From the NCBI GenBank assembly GCA_030433395.1, contig JAUILX010000004.1:1-20558 (forward strand): DNA of 20,558 nt, written 5' to 3'. The translations under genes were made by a program, and so were the position numbers. The DNA comes from Chlamydiia bacterium. GTDB lineage: Bacteria; Chlamydiota; Chlamydiia; Chlamydiales; JACKPQ01. The notes beneath the pieces were generated by a model that ran no database searches, had not been told where the DNA came from, and worked only from the letters and a program-made list of their open reading frames with translations. Position 1 is the first letter of the stretch; every line of letters begins with the position of its first letter. Below are positions 13,621-20,558 of the stretch, piece after piece.

Positions 13621-15045
13621 ATGGAACAAATTTTTGGCCGTAGCCGAGAAATTCAAACCCTTAATCGCATTGCTAGTTCCAAAAAAGCAGAGTTCTTAGC
13701 GCTCTGGGGAAGGCGCCGCGTTGGAAAGACTTATCTAATCGATCGCTTCTTCCGCTCTAAGGGGCTGTATTTTCATTTTACTGGAATGAAAGACGCTAGC
13801 TTGCAAGAGCACTTAAAGCTCTTTCACTACACTCTTACAACGCGCTTTGAATTGCCCAACCTAAAACCGTTTAAATCTTGGCTTGATGCACTACTCGCTC
13901 TTCAATCAGCTATTCGATCAATGCCTCACGATTTGCACGTGACTATATTTTTTGATGAGCTACCTTGGATTGCTACAAAGCGCTCAGGCTTCTTAAAAGT
14001 TTTGGAGCATTTTTGGAATGACTTTTTGGCAAAGCGTCCTTGCACTACATTGATTGTATGCGGATCTGCAGCCTCATGGATGATAGAAAAAATAGTCAAT
14101 AATAAAGGTGGGTTACATAACCGTATCACTGAAAAAATGCGCATTGACCCATTCACATTGGCTGAAACTGAATCTTTTCTAAAGGGTTTTAATATTAACC
14201 TGTCAAGAAAACAAGTCGTCGACTTGTATATGATTACAGGGGGTGTTGCTCAATACTTAACATATGCTGAGCGAGGCCAATCATCCACGCAAATCGTACA
14301 GTCTCTTTGTTTTAATAAAAACAGTCCCCTTTTGTCCGAATACAAAAGTCTTTTTGCATCACTTTTTCATAACTATCAGCATCACTTGGCTGTAGTTGGA
14401 GAGCTATCAAAACAAAAAGGAGGGCTGACTCATACGGAGCTTTTACAAAAAACAGGTCTTCCATCGGGAGGATCATTTACAAAGCTTTTAGAAGAGCTTA
14501 AAGAAGCTGGTTTTATCGATAGCATTCCATCTTTTGATAAAAAGAAAAAGGAGATGCGGTTTTATCTTTGCGATGCATACTGCTTATTTTATCACACATG
14601 GATTAAAGATTTTCGCCCTCAAATAAAATCTGATTACTGGCTTGAAATGCTAGGATCATCTAGACATCTTGCTTGGTCTGGTTTTGCCTTTGAATCTGTT
14701 TGCAAAAACCACCTAAAGCAGATTGTCAGCGCTTTGGGAATCCAGCTCGTAGCAATTGATGCAGTATATTGGCGCGCATCTGACAAATCTTGTCAAATTG
14801 ACTTAATCATTGATCGAAAAGACAATACTACAAATCTATGCGAAATTAAGTATCACAACAGCGTAGTTTCATTTAATAGCCAAGATGCTCAAAAGATCGT
14901 GCATCGAAGGGAGCGATTTAAAGAACTAACTAAAACTAAAAAAACACTAATTAATACACTTATTTCTGCTTATGGAGCCCATGTCAACAGCTCTTACCTT
15001 GAGGCCTTTGATCAACAAATCACAATTGACGATCTTTTTAGTTAG
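13621..15045 (+). CDS. Archaeal-type ATPase with C-terminal DUF234/PD-(D/E)xK nuclease-like domain
   Basis: A 474-residue protein with three parts. Residues 1-~215 are an AAA/STAND-type P-loop ATPase: Walker A GRRRVGKT (30-37), Walker B VTIFFDELPW with Asp112 and Glu113, and a sensor-like TLIVCGSAASWM (143-154). Residues ~255-302 look like a winged helix (GGLTHTELLQKTGLPSGGSF). Residues ~340-460 match DUF234, related to PD-(D/E)xK nucleases: FE at 357-358, QIDLIID with Asp394, and CEIKY with Glu408 and Lys410. This family is widespread, often multicopy and laterally spread in archaea and some bacteria; its function is unknown, and defence or mobile-element roles are only suspected. It ends tail to tail with ftsQ, sharing 8 nt, and is preceded by a duplicated palindrome. 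It interrupts an otherwise conserved cell-wall region, which suggests insertion. Confidence 0.88.
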   Translation: MEQIFGRSREIQTLNRIASSKKAEFLALWGRRRVGKTYLIDRFFRSKGLYFHFTGMKDASLQEHLKLFHYTLTTRFELPNLKPFKSWLDALLALQSAIRSMPHDLHVTIFFDELPWIATKRSGFLKVLEHFWNDFLAKRPCTTLIVCGSAASWMIEKIVNNKGGLHNRITEKMRIDPFTLAETESFLKGFNINLSRKQVVDLYMITGGVAQYLTYAERGQSSTQIVQSLCFNKNSPLLSEYKSLFASLFHNYQHHLAVVGELSKQKGGLTHTELLQKTGLPSGGSFTKLLEELKEAGFIDSIPSFDKKKKEMRFYLCDAYCLFYHTWIKDFRPQIKSDYWLEMLGSSRHLAWSGFAFESVCKNHLKQIVSALGIQLVAIDAVYWRASDKSCQIDLIIDRKDNTTNLCEIKYHNSVVSFNSQDAQKIVHRRERFKELTKTKKTLINTLISAYGAHVNSSYLEAFDQQITIDDLFS

Positions 15046-15784
15046 AAATAAATGCGGTATCAGACAGGCGCATATCGATGATGCTCTCGTTTGCTGAAAG
15101 GGTCTTGCGCAAGCTGAAATAGTTGCTAATGTCTTGAATATAGCGCTCGGATGAGAGGCGCAAGATGCGATGGTTGCTATCATCTTGGATAATGACAATG
15201 ATTTGCCTGCGTCCAGCACTGGCTGCATCCACCTCAGATAGGTCAAGACGCTCTAAAATGAATGGTTCGCTGGAAAAGGTTTGGCTAATCTGCTCAAAGA
15301 TTGATAAGGCGGCAGGAATCGATTGGGTGCTAGATAAGAAAAGCTCTGGCAAAATCTTTGGCGAAAGATAGGGCTCTATAGGGAATTGATGACCGGTGTG
15401 ATCAATGCCTGTGTTGGTTTTATTGCCAATTTTTGCAATGGGAATGCGTACTTTATAATCAATGTAGAGCGCGCTTGGCTTAATGGGTTTGATGACAGCT
15501 GACTCGATGAGCGGCGAAGCAAGTAGCTTTTGTGTTGCATCGGATATGGAAAATGCATAAAGATTTTGCGGCTGATCGATAGAAAGATCTAATAATTCTG
15601 CAAGATATTGGGTTGGCAGGGCGCATTTTTGCGGTCCGGTCTGAACAATGAGCGAAATTTCATAGTCTTGATTAGCCAAGCGTCGATTAAGTTTGCTTTT
15701 ATAAAGGCGTGTGAGTGTGAATGCAGAGCCGGAAGTGACTACGGTTGAACCGATAATGATAGAAAGGGCTTTAGATAGTTGCAT
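15038..15784 (-). CDS. ftsQ: FtsQ/DivIB-like cell division protein
   Basis: A 248-residue bitopic membrane protein. A single hydrophobic segment at ~6-24 follows a very short cytoplasmic start. The rest is extracytoplasmic: a POTRA-like region (~40-110) ending in SPLIESAVIKPIKPSALYIDYKVRIPIA, typical of FtsQ, then IDHTGHQFPI and a beta-rich part with VDAASAGRRQIIVIIQDDSN and a final LRKTLSANESIIDMRLSDTAFI. FtsQ links the early and late division proteins. Overall similarity is weak, so the position directly after murC-ddl is important support; a divergent FtsQ has been proposed at this location in Chlamydia. The start overlaps murC-ddl by 14 nt. Its stop overlaps the convergent ATPase gene. 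Confidence 0.8.
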   Translation of the reverse strand: MQLSKALSIIIGSTVVTSGSAFTLTRLYKSKLNRRLANQDYEISLIVQTGPQKCALPTQYLAELLDLSIDQPQNLYAFSISDATQKLLASPLIESAVIKPIKPSALYIDYKVRIPIAKIGNKTNTGIDHTGHQFPIEPYLSPKILPELFLSSTQSIPAALSIFEQISQTFSSEPFILERLDLSEVDAASAGRRQIIVIIQDDSNHRILRLSSERYIQDISNYFSLRKTLSANESIIDMRLSDTAFISN

Positions 15785-18020
15785 GGCGGCTCAACCCCAA
15801 TCGAATGAGCTTCGATAATAATTCAGAATATGAAATACCTTGCTCCTGACAAAGGCGAGGATATAGACTAATGGGCGTGCAACCAGGAATGGGGTTGATT
15901 TCTGAAAAATATAGAATTCCATCTTCACCATAAAGAAAATCTAATCGTGCCCATCCACTACAATCGAGATATTGATAAATGATGCGCGCTGCTTCTTTTA
16001 CTTCTCTACAAATGCTAGCTGGTAAGTTGGGCGATGTTGTGGATTCCATTGCATCATGGCCATATTTGTGATCAAAATCATAAAAAGCGCCATTTGTTAA
16101 TACCTCACCTGGCTCTGATATAAATAAGTCGTGATTGCCAAGCACTGCAATTTCAATTTCTCTACCGGGCGTGTGATTTTCAATAATGACACGGCCATCA
16201 AAGCTAAAGGCTTTTTCTAGGTATGCACCAAGATCGCTGTCTTGCTGCACTTTGAACGCTCCTAGGCTTGAGCCTAGATGCGCTCCTTTAATCCAAAGGG
16301 GAAATGTGCATTTATTATGGATACGCTCAATGATTTCTTCTCGGTCTTCATGGCAATGTGCCCACGTAAAGGGCCCAATGTGAACTGGGGCATGGGATGC
16401 AATTTGCTTGGTAACGATCTTGTCCATACAAAAGCTGCTAGAGCGGTAGCCACAACCAACATAGGGGATATTTAGTGTCTGCAAAAAGCCTTGGATCATG
16501 CCATCTTCACCGCAGGGTCCATGAAAGATTGGAAAGGCTACATCGCATTTTTTAAGCTCCTCAATAACGTTGCAAATCTTTCCATCTGGATGATTCCAAG
16601 TGCTTTGAGGGCTCATGTAAAGCTGTTTTACATTGTATAAAGTAGGATTGAGATGTTTTGCAATTGCTTTTGCCGACACAACAGAGATGTCATGCTCAGG
16701 CGATGGTCCTCCGTAGAGCAAAGCCACATTGAGCTTTTTAATTTTTGAGTTTAATAATTTTTCTCCCCACTGTGTGATATCACCAGCGCCCATTGTCACA
16801 ACAAGGTCACCTGGTTGCAAAAGCTGATGAGCATGCTCTGGATTAATATGTATGGCATTTGCAGCTTTTGCAAGGCTTGCTCCATCAACACCTTTAATGG
16901 GTTTTTCTCCAGCGCTGTAGACATCTGTGATGAGCGTGAGATGTGATTTGGAAAAAGCTAGGCTGAATTCTGTAAAGTGGTCTTTTAGACGGCTATAGCG
17001 ATGAGGCTGAAAAAGGGTAACCAGTCTGCGATCGGGATAGGCTCGTCTAAGAGCATCGAGTGTTGCTGCAATTTCAATGGGGTGATGCGCGTAGTCGTCT
17101 ATGATTAATACGTCTGAGTTTGTACCAACTACAGTTTGCCTTCTTTGCACACCAGGAAATGTTTTCAACCCTTCACGCACTTGCTCTTCATTGACACCTA
17201 ATTCTAAACACATGGCAAATACTGCGGCAGCATTGAGCGCATTATGTCTGCCAATGGCTTTTACAGTTATGGCTTTGTGCTCATTAAGGTCAAATGTTAT
17301 TAGACCTGAGCATTGGTGCAGTCTTGCCAAACGATAATCACTTGCAAGATGAAAGCCGTAGCTTTTCCCATGAAGGTTCATGTTATATAAATGGCGATCA
17401 TCGCGGCACCAAATAAGGGATTTAGAACGACTGGCAAATTCTGCGTACGCTGTGCAAAGAGCGGCATGCGTTTTCCAAAAGTCTAAATGGTCTAAATCGC
17501 CGCTTGTCAAAATAAGAGCGTAAGGATGCAGCCTAAGAAATGATCCATCGCTCTCATCTGCTTCAGCAACAAATGCTGAACCTGATTGATAGCTACCATT
17601 ACCACCTAAAGCATTTATCAGTCCGCCGATTGCAAATGAGGGGTTTTGATTAGCACTTGCAAGCACCCAGCTAAGCATGGCGCTTGTTGTTGTCTTGCCG
17701 TGTGTTCCTGCAACTGCGTATAGTTGTTTTTGATCAAGCAATTTTTGTAAAAGCTCTGCTCGATGTAATATGGTGCATCCTTGAGCTTGAGCGTCAATTA
17801 AATCGGGGTGTTGAGAATCGATAGCGCTGCTGTAAATAACAACGCTATTTTTTGGAATGCCCTTATCGACAAGATTAATCCCTTCCTGCTCAAGTTTCGC
17901 CGTAAGTGCAGTTTGCTTTACATCACTACCACTAACGCTCACACCCATCTGCTTTAAAACGCGTGCAAGAGCGCTCATTCCAATGCCGCCAATTCCAATA
18001 AAATGCGCTTTTTTGATCAT
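15771..18020 (-). CDS. murC/ddl: MurC-Ddl fusion: UDP-MurNAc L-alanine ligase / D-Ala-D-Ala ligase
   Basis: A 749-residue bifunctional cytosolic enzyme of peptidoglycan precursor synthesis. Residues 1-~425 are MurC, adding L-Ala to UDP-MurNAc: Rossmann GIGGIGMSALA (9-19), ATP loop AGTHGKTTT (104-112), EADESDGSF (153-161), DDYAHHPIEI (308-317) and the C-terminal QPHRYSR motif (338-344). Residues ~430-749 are Ddl, an ATP-grasp enzyme joining two D-Ala: LLYGGPSPEHDIS (434-446), KGAHLGSSLG, ENHTPGREIE and the metal-binding EINPIPGCTP. This fusion is a hallmark of Chlamydiae and is the best taxonomic marker here. The ATG at 18020 overlaps the murG stop as ATGA, indicating coupling. Both active sites look intact, consistent with a functional precursor pathway and, in the family, D-cycloserine sensitivity. 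Confidence 0.97.
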   Translation of the reverse strand: MIKKAHFIGIGGIGMSALARVLKQMGVSVSGSDVKQTALTAKLEQEGINLVDKGIPKNSVVIYSSAIDSQHPDLIDAQAQGCTILHRAELLQKLLDQKQLYAVAGTHGKTTTSAMLSWVLASANQNPSFAIGGLINALGGNGSYQSGSAFVAEADESDGSFLRLHPYALILTSGDLDHLDFWKTHAALCTAYAEFASRSKSLIWCRDDRHLYNMNLHGKSYGFHLASDYRLARLHQCSGLITFDLNEHKAITVKAIGRHNALNAAAVFAMCLELGVNEEQVREGLKTFPGVQRRQTVVGTNSDVLIIDDYAHHPIEIAATLDALRRAYPDRRLVTLFQPHRYSRLKDHFTEFSLAFSKSHLTLITDVYSAGEKPIKGVDGASLAKAANAIHINPEHAHQLLQPGDLVVTMGAGDITQWGEKLLNSKIKKLNVALLYGGPSPEHDISVVSAKAIAKHLNPTLYNVKQLYMSPQSTWNHPDGKICNVIEELKKCDVAFPIFHGPCGEDGMIQGFLQTLNIPYVGCGYRSSSFCMDKIVTKQIASHAPVHIGPFTWAHCHEDREEIIERIHNKCTFPLWIKGAHLGSSLGAFKVQQDSDLGAYLEKAFSFDGRVIIENHTPGREIEIAVLGNHDLFISEPGEVLTNGAFYDFDHKYGHDAMESTTSPNLPASICREVKEAARIIYQYLDCSGWARLDFLYGEDGILYFSEINPIPGCTPISLYPRLCQEQGISYSELLSKLIRLGLSRHATI

Positions 18021-19138
18021 CCTTCCAATTCTTGCATAATCAGGGTTGAAAGTGAAGAGCGTGTAGAAATCTTTTTGTACGTTTCAATCGACTTTTTCAT
18101 TAAATCGAGATGGTTGCTATTTGAAACAAGCAATGACTGCAAAATGTCTTTTAGTTTCATCGCATCAGAATCATGCTCTGTTAATAGCCTAGCTCCTTTA
18201 ACGGTATCTGCCATGAACTCACCATTGCGCAGTTGGTGGTTGTTAGCTGCATGGGGATATGGAATTAGAATACTTGGTACTTCATAGTTGATTTGCTCAG
18301 CAATCGATCCTGCCCCAGCTCGGCAAACTGCTAAATCAATCCCTGGCCAGACTAAGTGCATGTTTTTTTCAAAGTCTTTGACAACCGAATCGATGTTTAA
18401 GCGAGCATAGACATTGCGTAAATGCGTGGTCACATCGGCTTTACCAGTAATATGCACCACTTGCAACTCAGATCGATCAATGGAAAGATCTGTGATTGCC
18501 TCTGCTACCCATTGATTAATGCTCGCTGCACCTTGCGAACCACCAAAAATAAGCAATGTCTTTTTGCTCTCTTTTAAGCCTAAATAAGAAAGCGATTGCT
18601 CGCGTGTCATCTCTTCGCTACGCTCAAACACGCCTCGCCAAAAAGGCATTTTAATGAGATAGGTGCGCGCTTTTAGCTTTTTTGAGGCATCAGGAAAGTA
18701 AATACCAACCCAGCGTGCCCAGCGTGAAAACCATCGATTTACGCGACCTGCATAAGCATTAGCCTCAAATAAAACGATAGGAATGCGACAAATCTTTGCT
18801 GCAATGACTAAAGGCGCTGCATGAAAACTTCCAAAACCCACAACAAGCTTTGGTTTGTACGAACGCATGAGTTTAATAGATTCACAAAGCCCTTTCAAAA
18901 GCAAAAATGGGCAGCGGACAATGTTGAGAAGGTTCGGTTGAAAAATCGTCATGCTTGAAACATGTTCACAGGTAAATTCTTTATGGTCAAAATATCGATT
19001 CTGCTTTAGTCCAGCGCCTGCAAAAAGCACTTGCGCCTCAGGCATATTTTTCATAATTTCAGCAGCTATTGCTTGGGCAGGAAAAAGGTGACCACCCGTT
19101 CCCCCAGTTGCTAAAAGAAGTCTTCTATTTTGCGACAT
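18017..19138 (-). CDS. murG: UDP-GlcNAc:lipid I N-acetylglucosaminyltransferase
   Basis: A 373-residue GT28 glycosyltransferase that adds GlcNAc to lipid I, making lipid II on the inner face of the cytoplasmic membrane. The N-terminal donor/acceptor loop TGGTGGHLFPA (11-21), the FGGSQGAASIN loop and the C-terminal CRAGAGSIAEQINYEVPSIL with PYPHAANNHQ are MurG signatures. The open frame extends to a GTG at 19162, but the ATG at 19138 gives the normal N-terminus, and the extra part is ftsW in another frame. No clear Shine-Dalgarno precedes it; the start overlaps the ftsW end by 14 nt, so coupling is likely. Confidence 0.96.
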   Translation of the reverse strand: MSQNRRLLLATGGTGGHLFPAQAIAAEIMKNMPEAQVLFAGAGLKQNRYFDHKEFTCEHVSSMTIFQPNLLNIVRCPFLLLKGLCESIKLMRSYKPKLVVGFGSFHAAPLVIAAKICRIPIVLFEANAYAGRVNRWFSRWARWVGIYFPDASKKLKARTYLIKMPFWRGVFERSEEMTREQSLSYLGLKESKKTLLIFGGSQGAASINQWVAEAITDLSIDRSELQVVHITGKADVTTHLRNVYARLNIDSVVKDFEKNMHLVWPGIDLAVCRAGAGSIAEQINYEVPSILIPYPHAANNHQLRNGEFMADTVKGARLLTEHDSDAMKLKDILQSLLVSNSNHLDLMKKSIETYKKISTRSSLSTLIMQELEG

Positions 19139-20279
19139 ACGATTTGTTTTTTCGCTCCACACTCAAGATTAGCGATAAGGCTATGCACCCGGCCAAAAGA
19201 GACGATCCCCCTTGGCTAAAAAACGGTAAGTTGGTCCCTTTACTCGGCAACAAGCCTGAGACCACACCAAGATTCAAAAACGCTTGGAAGAATAACAAAA
19301 AAGTTAGAATTGACGCTAGGAAAAAACCCTGCCCATCGCAAGCTCGCTTTGCGATCCTAAATCCCAAGCTCGTCATTGCCATCAGCGATCCAATCAAAAC
19401 AAGCATTCCGATGAATCCAAATTCTTCTGCAAAAATGGCTGCAATATAGTCGCTGCGCGCCTCAGGCAAATACCCCTGTTTTTGCAAACTCTCTCCAGGA
19501 CCTCTCCCCCAAACCCGTCCAGAACCAGCTGCAATTTTCGCCTGATAGGGTTGATGCCCTTTGCCGCGCAGATCTAGCTCTGGATTTAAGTAAACTGCAA
19601 TGCGTGATTTTACGTGGGGCATATTTATTGCTGCTACAACTCCAATAGATGCTAAAATTAGAACAGGCAAAGCCCAGTACACCCAACGTACACGCATTAA
19701 GTAGAGCAGTGCCATTAACGTTATCATAATGATTCCCACTGTGCCATTATCAGGCTCAATCAAAATCAAAATAAGGGGAACTGCCACAATCAGCAGAACT
19801 TTTAAAAGCGTTGCAAGTTGCAATCGCTCTTTTGCTTGCTCACAAGCATGAATTACAAATACCGGAATTAAAATTTTTGCAAATTCAGAAGGTTGAAATG
19901 AGAATCCAACAATCTCAATCCAGCGGCGAGCGCCGTTAAGTTGCCTGCCAACACCCGGGATCAAAACTAACACTAAAAATAGTGTGATAACACCTAGTAA
20001 AAATGGAGATAAGAGAAGCACTCGCCGATAGCCAAGAAAATAGGCCATGAACCCTAGCCCTGTACCTATCAATGCGTAAAGCATCTGATTTAAAAAAGCG
20101 TGATGGGTCTGCTCAAGTAAAGATTTGTCTATGGCTTCAGCAGCTGTGGTATTAAAAACCATTAAAAGGCCAACAGCAAACAGGCAAATAACACCTAGAA
20201 CCAAGAAAAGCGACGCTTTACTCAATCCGGAGCGTATCACCAGGTTTGAGTTTTTTTGCGCTTGCTTCGTCGAGATCAT
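19125..20279 (-). CDS. ftsW: FtsW, SEDS lipid II polymerase of division
   Basis: A 384-residue SEDS protein with about ten membrane segments. SEDS proteins polymerise glycan strands from lipid II together with a class B PBP. Marks: NGARRWI (115-121), SFQPSEFAK (127-135), EPDNGT (175-180; the usual form is EPDLGT), the ARSDYIAAIFAEEFGFIG motif whose Asp277 corresponds to the catalytic Asp of RodA, and GLLPSKGTNLPFFSQGGSS (342-360). RodA is a close relative, but the murG and murC context supports FtsW. Taking the ATG at 20279 gives a typical length but overlaps the upstream LysM gene by 62 nt; a TTG at 20225, overlapping the LysM stop as TTGAGTAA, would give 366 residues. Confidence 0.93.
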   Translation of the reverse strand: MISTKQAQKNSNLVIRSGLSKASLFLVLGVICLFAVGLLMVFNTTAAEAIDKSLLEQTHHAFLNQMLYALIGTGLGFMAYFLGYRRVLLLSPFLLGVITLFLVLVLIPGVGRQLNGARRWIEIVGFSFQPSEFAKILIPVFVIHACEQAKERLQLATLLKVLLIVAVPLILILIEPDNGTVGIIMITLMALLYLMRVRWVYWALPVLILASIGVVAAINMPHVKSRIAVYLNPELDLRGKGHQPYQAKIAAGSGRVWGRGPGESLQKQGYLPEARSDYIAAIFAEEFGFIGMLVLIGSLMAMTSLGFRIAKRACDGQGFFLASILTFLLFFQAFLNLGVVSGLLPSKGTNLPFFSQGGSSLLAGCIALSLILSVERKNKSYVAK

Positions 20280-20558
20280 TGAGCTTTAAAAGCTCCTCTA
20301 GCTTGATTTTGTTTTTTGACGCAATCGTCCAGGGACTATCGCCTGAGCGTACAGTGTATAGCTTCTCACCTGTGCTTGCAGCTTTTGCAACAGCTACAGG
20401 TACTTTAAGCTCTTGACCAATTTTTAATTGAGCCGATTTTAAGTGATTTGCAGCCATAATTTCCTTCACGGTAACGCCATGGCGTCTTGCAATCTTTTCT
20501 AAGGCATCGCCAGACTGTACTACAACAGTTGTCATCTTTGGCTTTTTGGCCACAGCAG
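20218..20558 (-). CDS. LysM-domain protein, 5' end outside the window (NlpD-like)
   Basis: The last 113 codons of a gene whose start lies beyond the right edge; a GTG at 20553 is available, but the frame stays open to the end of the window. Two LysM domains are visible, TTVVVQSGDALEKIARRHG with KIGQELKVP, then LYTVRSGDSPWTIASKNK with KPGDTLRIE, joined by an Ala-rich linker. LysM binds the glycan of peptidoglycan. The protein ends with the second LysM, so there is no C-terminal peptidase (LytM/M23) domain as in E. coli NlpD; any catalytic or anchoring part would have to be upstream. In Chlamydia a LysM protein annotated as NlpD precedes ftsW, which fits. The 3' end overlaps ftsW by up to 62 nt. 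Confidence 0.85.
   Translation of the reverse strand, partial: AVAKKPKMTTVVVQSGDALEKIARRHGVTVKEIMAANHLKSAQLKIGQELKVPVAVAKAASTGEKLYTVRSGDSPWTIASKNKIKLEELLKLNDLDEASAKKLKPGDTLRIE

Noticed and set aside
19069..19449. 126-codon plus-strand frame antisense to ftsW and murG
   Set aside because: Lies entirely opposite conserved genes with no promoter or ribosome site of its own.

Overview
The window is a compact stretch of a bacterial chromosome, almost certainly from the phylum Chlamydiota (Chlamydiae). The strongest evidence is the MurC-Ddl fusion gene, a lineage marker of that group, in the order LysM protein - ftsW - murG - murC/ddl. Next to it is a block that, from memory, follows the order seen in Chlamydia: an FtsQ-like protein, an RsbV-type STAS protein, miaA, a coiled-coil protein, a HAD phosphatase, rsfS, fabF, a Nudix hydrolase and aas. 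The extra metabolic and accessory genes (nadD, two bioY copies, an archaeal-type ATPase) fit an amoeba-associated 'environmental' chlamydia better than the reduced animal pathogens. The genus cannot be fixed from the sequence alone.

Layout, left to right. 60-2711 (minus): a three-domain lipid acyltransferase/acyl carrier/AMP ligase. 2803-3207 (plus): two small unrecognised genes in tandem behind a good promoter; the second overlaps the convergent bioY tail. 3152-5948 (minus): a tightly packed cluster fabF > Nudix > bioY > bioY. 6100-6534 (plus): a small two-helix membrane protein read divergently from fabF. 6581-9758 (minus): coiled-coil protein > HAD phosphatase > nadD > rsfS, with short intergenic gaps or overlaps. 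9832-10827: miaA. 10920-12230: a large glycine-rich membrane protein with a coiled-coil tail and its own terminator. 12297-12641: rsbV. 12722-13375 (plus): an unrecognised helical protein ending in a strong hairpin. 13379-13591: two related palindromes. 13621-15045 (plus): an ATPase/nuclease-like protein that meets ftsQ tail to tail. 15038-20558 (minus): an uninterrupted peptidoglycan/division operon, LysM protein > ftsW > murG > murC-ddl > ftsQ, with every junction overlapping.

The genes group into four functions. Cell wall and division: lipid II precursor synthesis by MurC-Ddl and MurG, with FtsW, FtsQ and a LysM protein. Lipids: FabF, Aas, and biotin uptake for acetyl-CoA carboxylase. Translation and cofactors: MiaA, RsfS, NadD. 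Likely host-interaction membrane proteins: the 144 and 436 residue proteins. No tRNA, rRNA, CRISPR array or transposase was seen.

Items most worth a second look are the duplicated palindrome beside the inserted ATPase gene, the two tiny genes at 2803-3207, a set of three genes with a -10 box exactly 7 nt before an ATG and no Shine-Dalgarno (possible leaderless mRNAs), and the acyl carrier domain inserted inside Aas. No complete new multi-gene system can be demonstrated from sequence alone.
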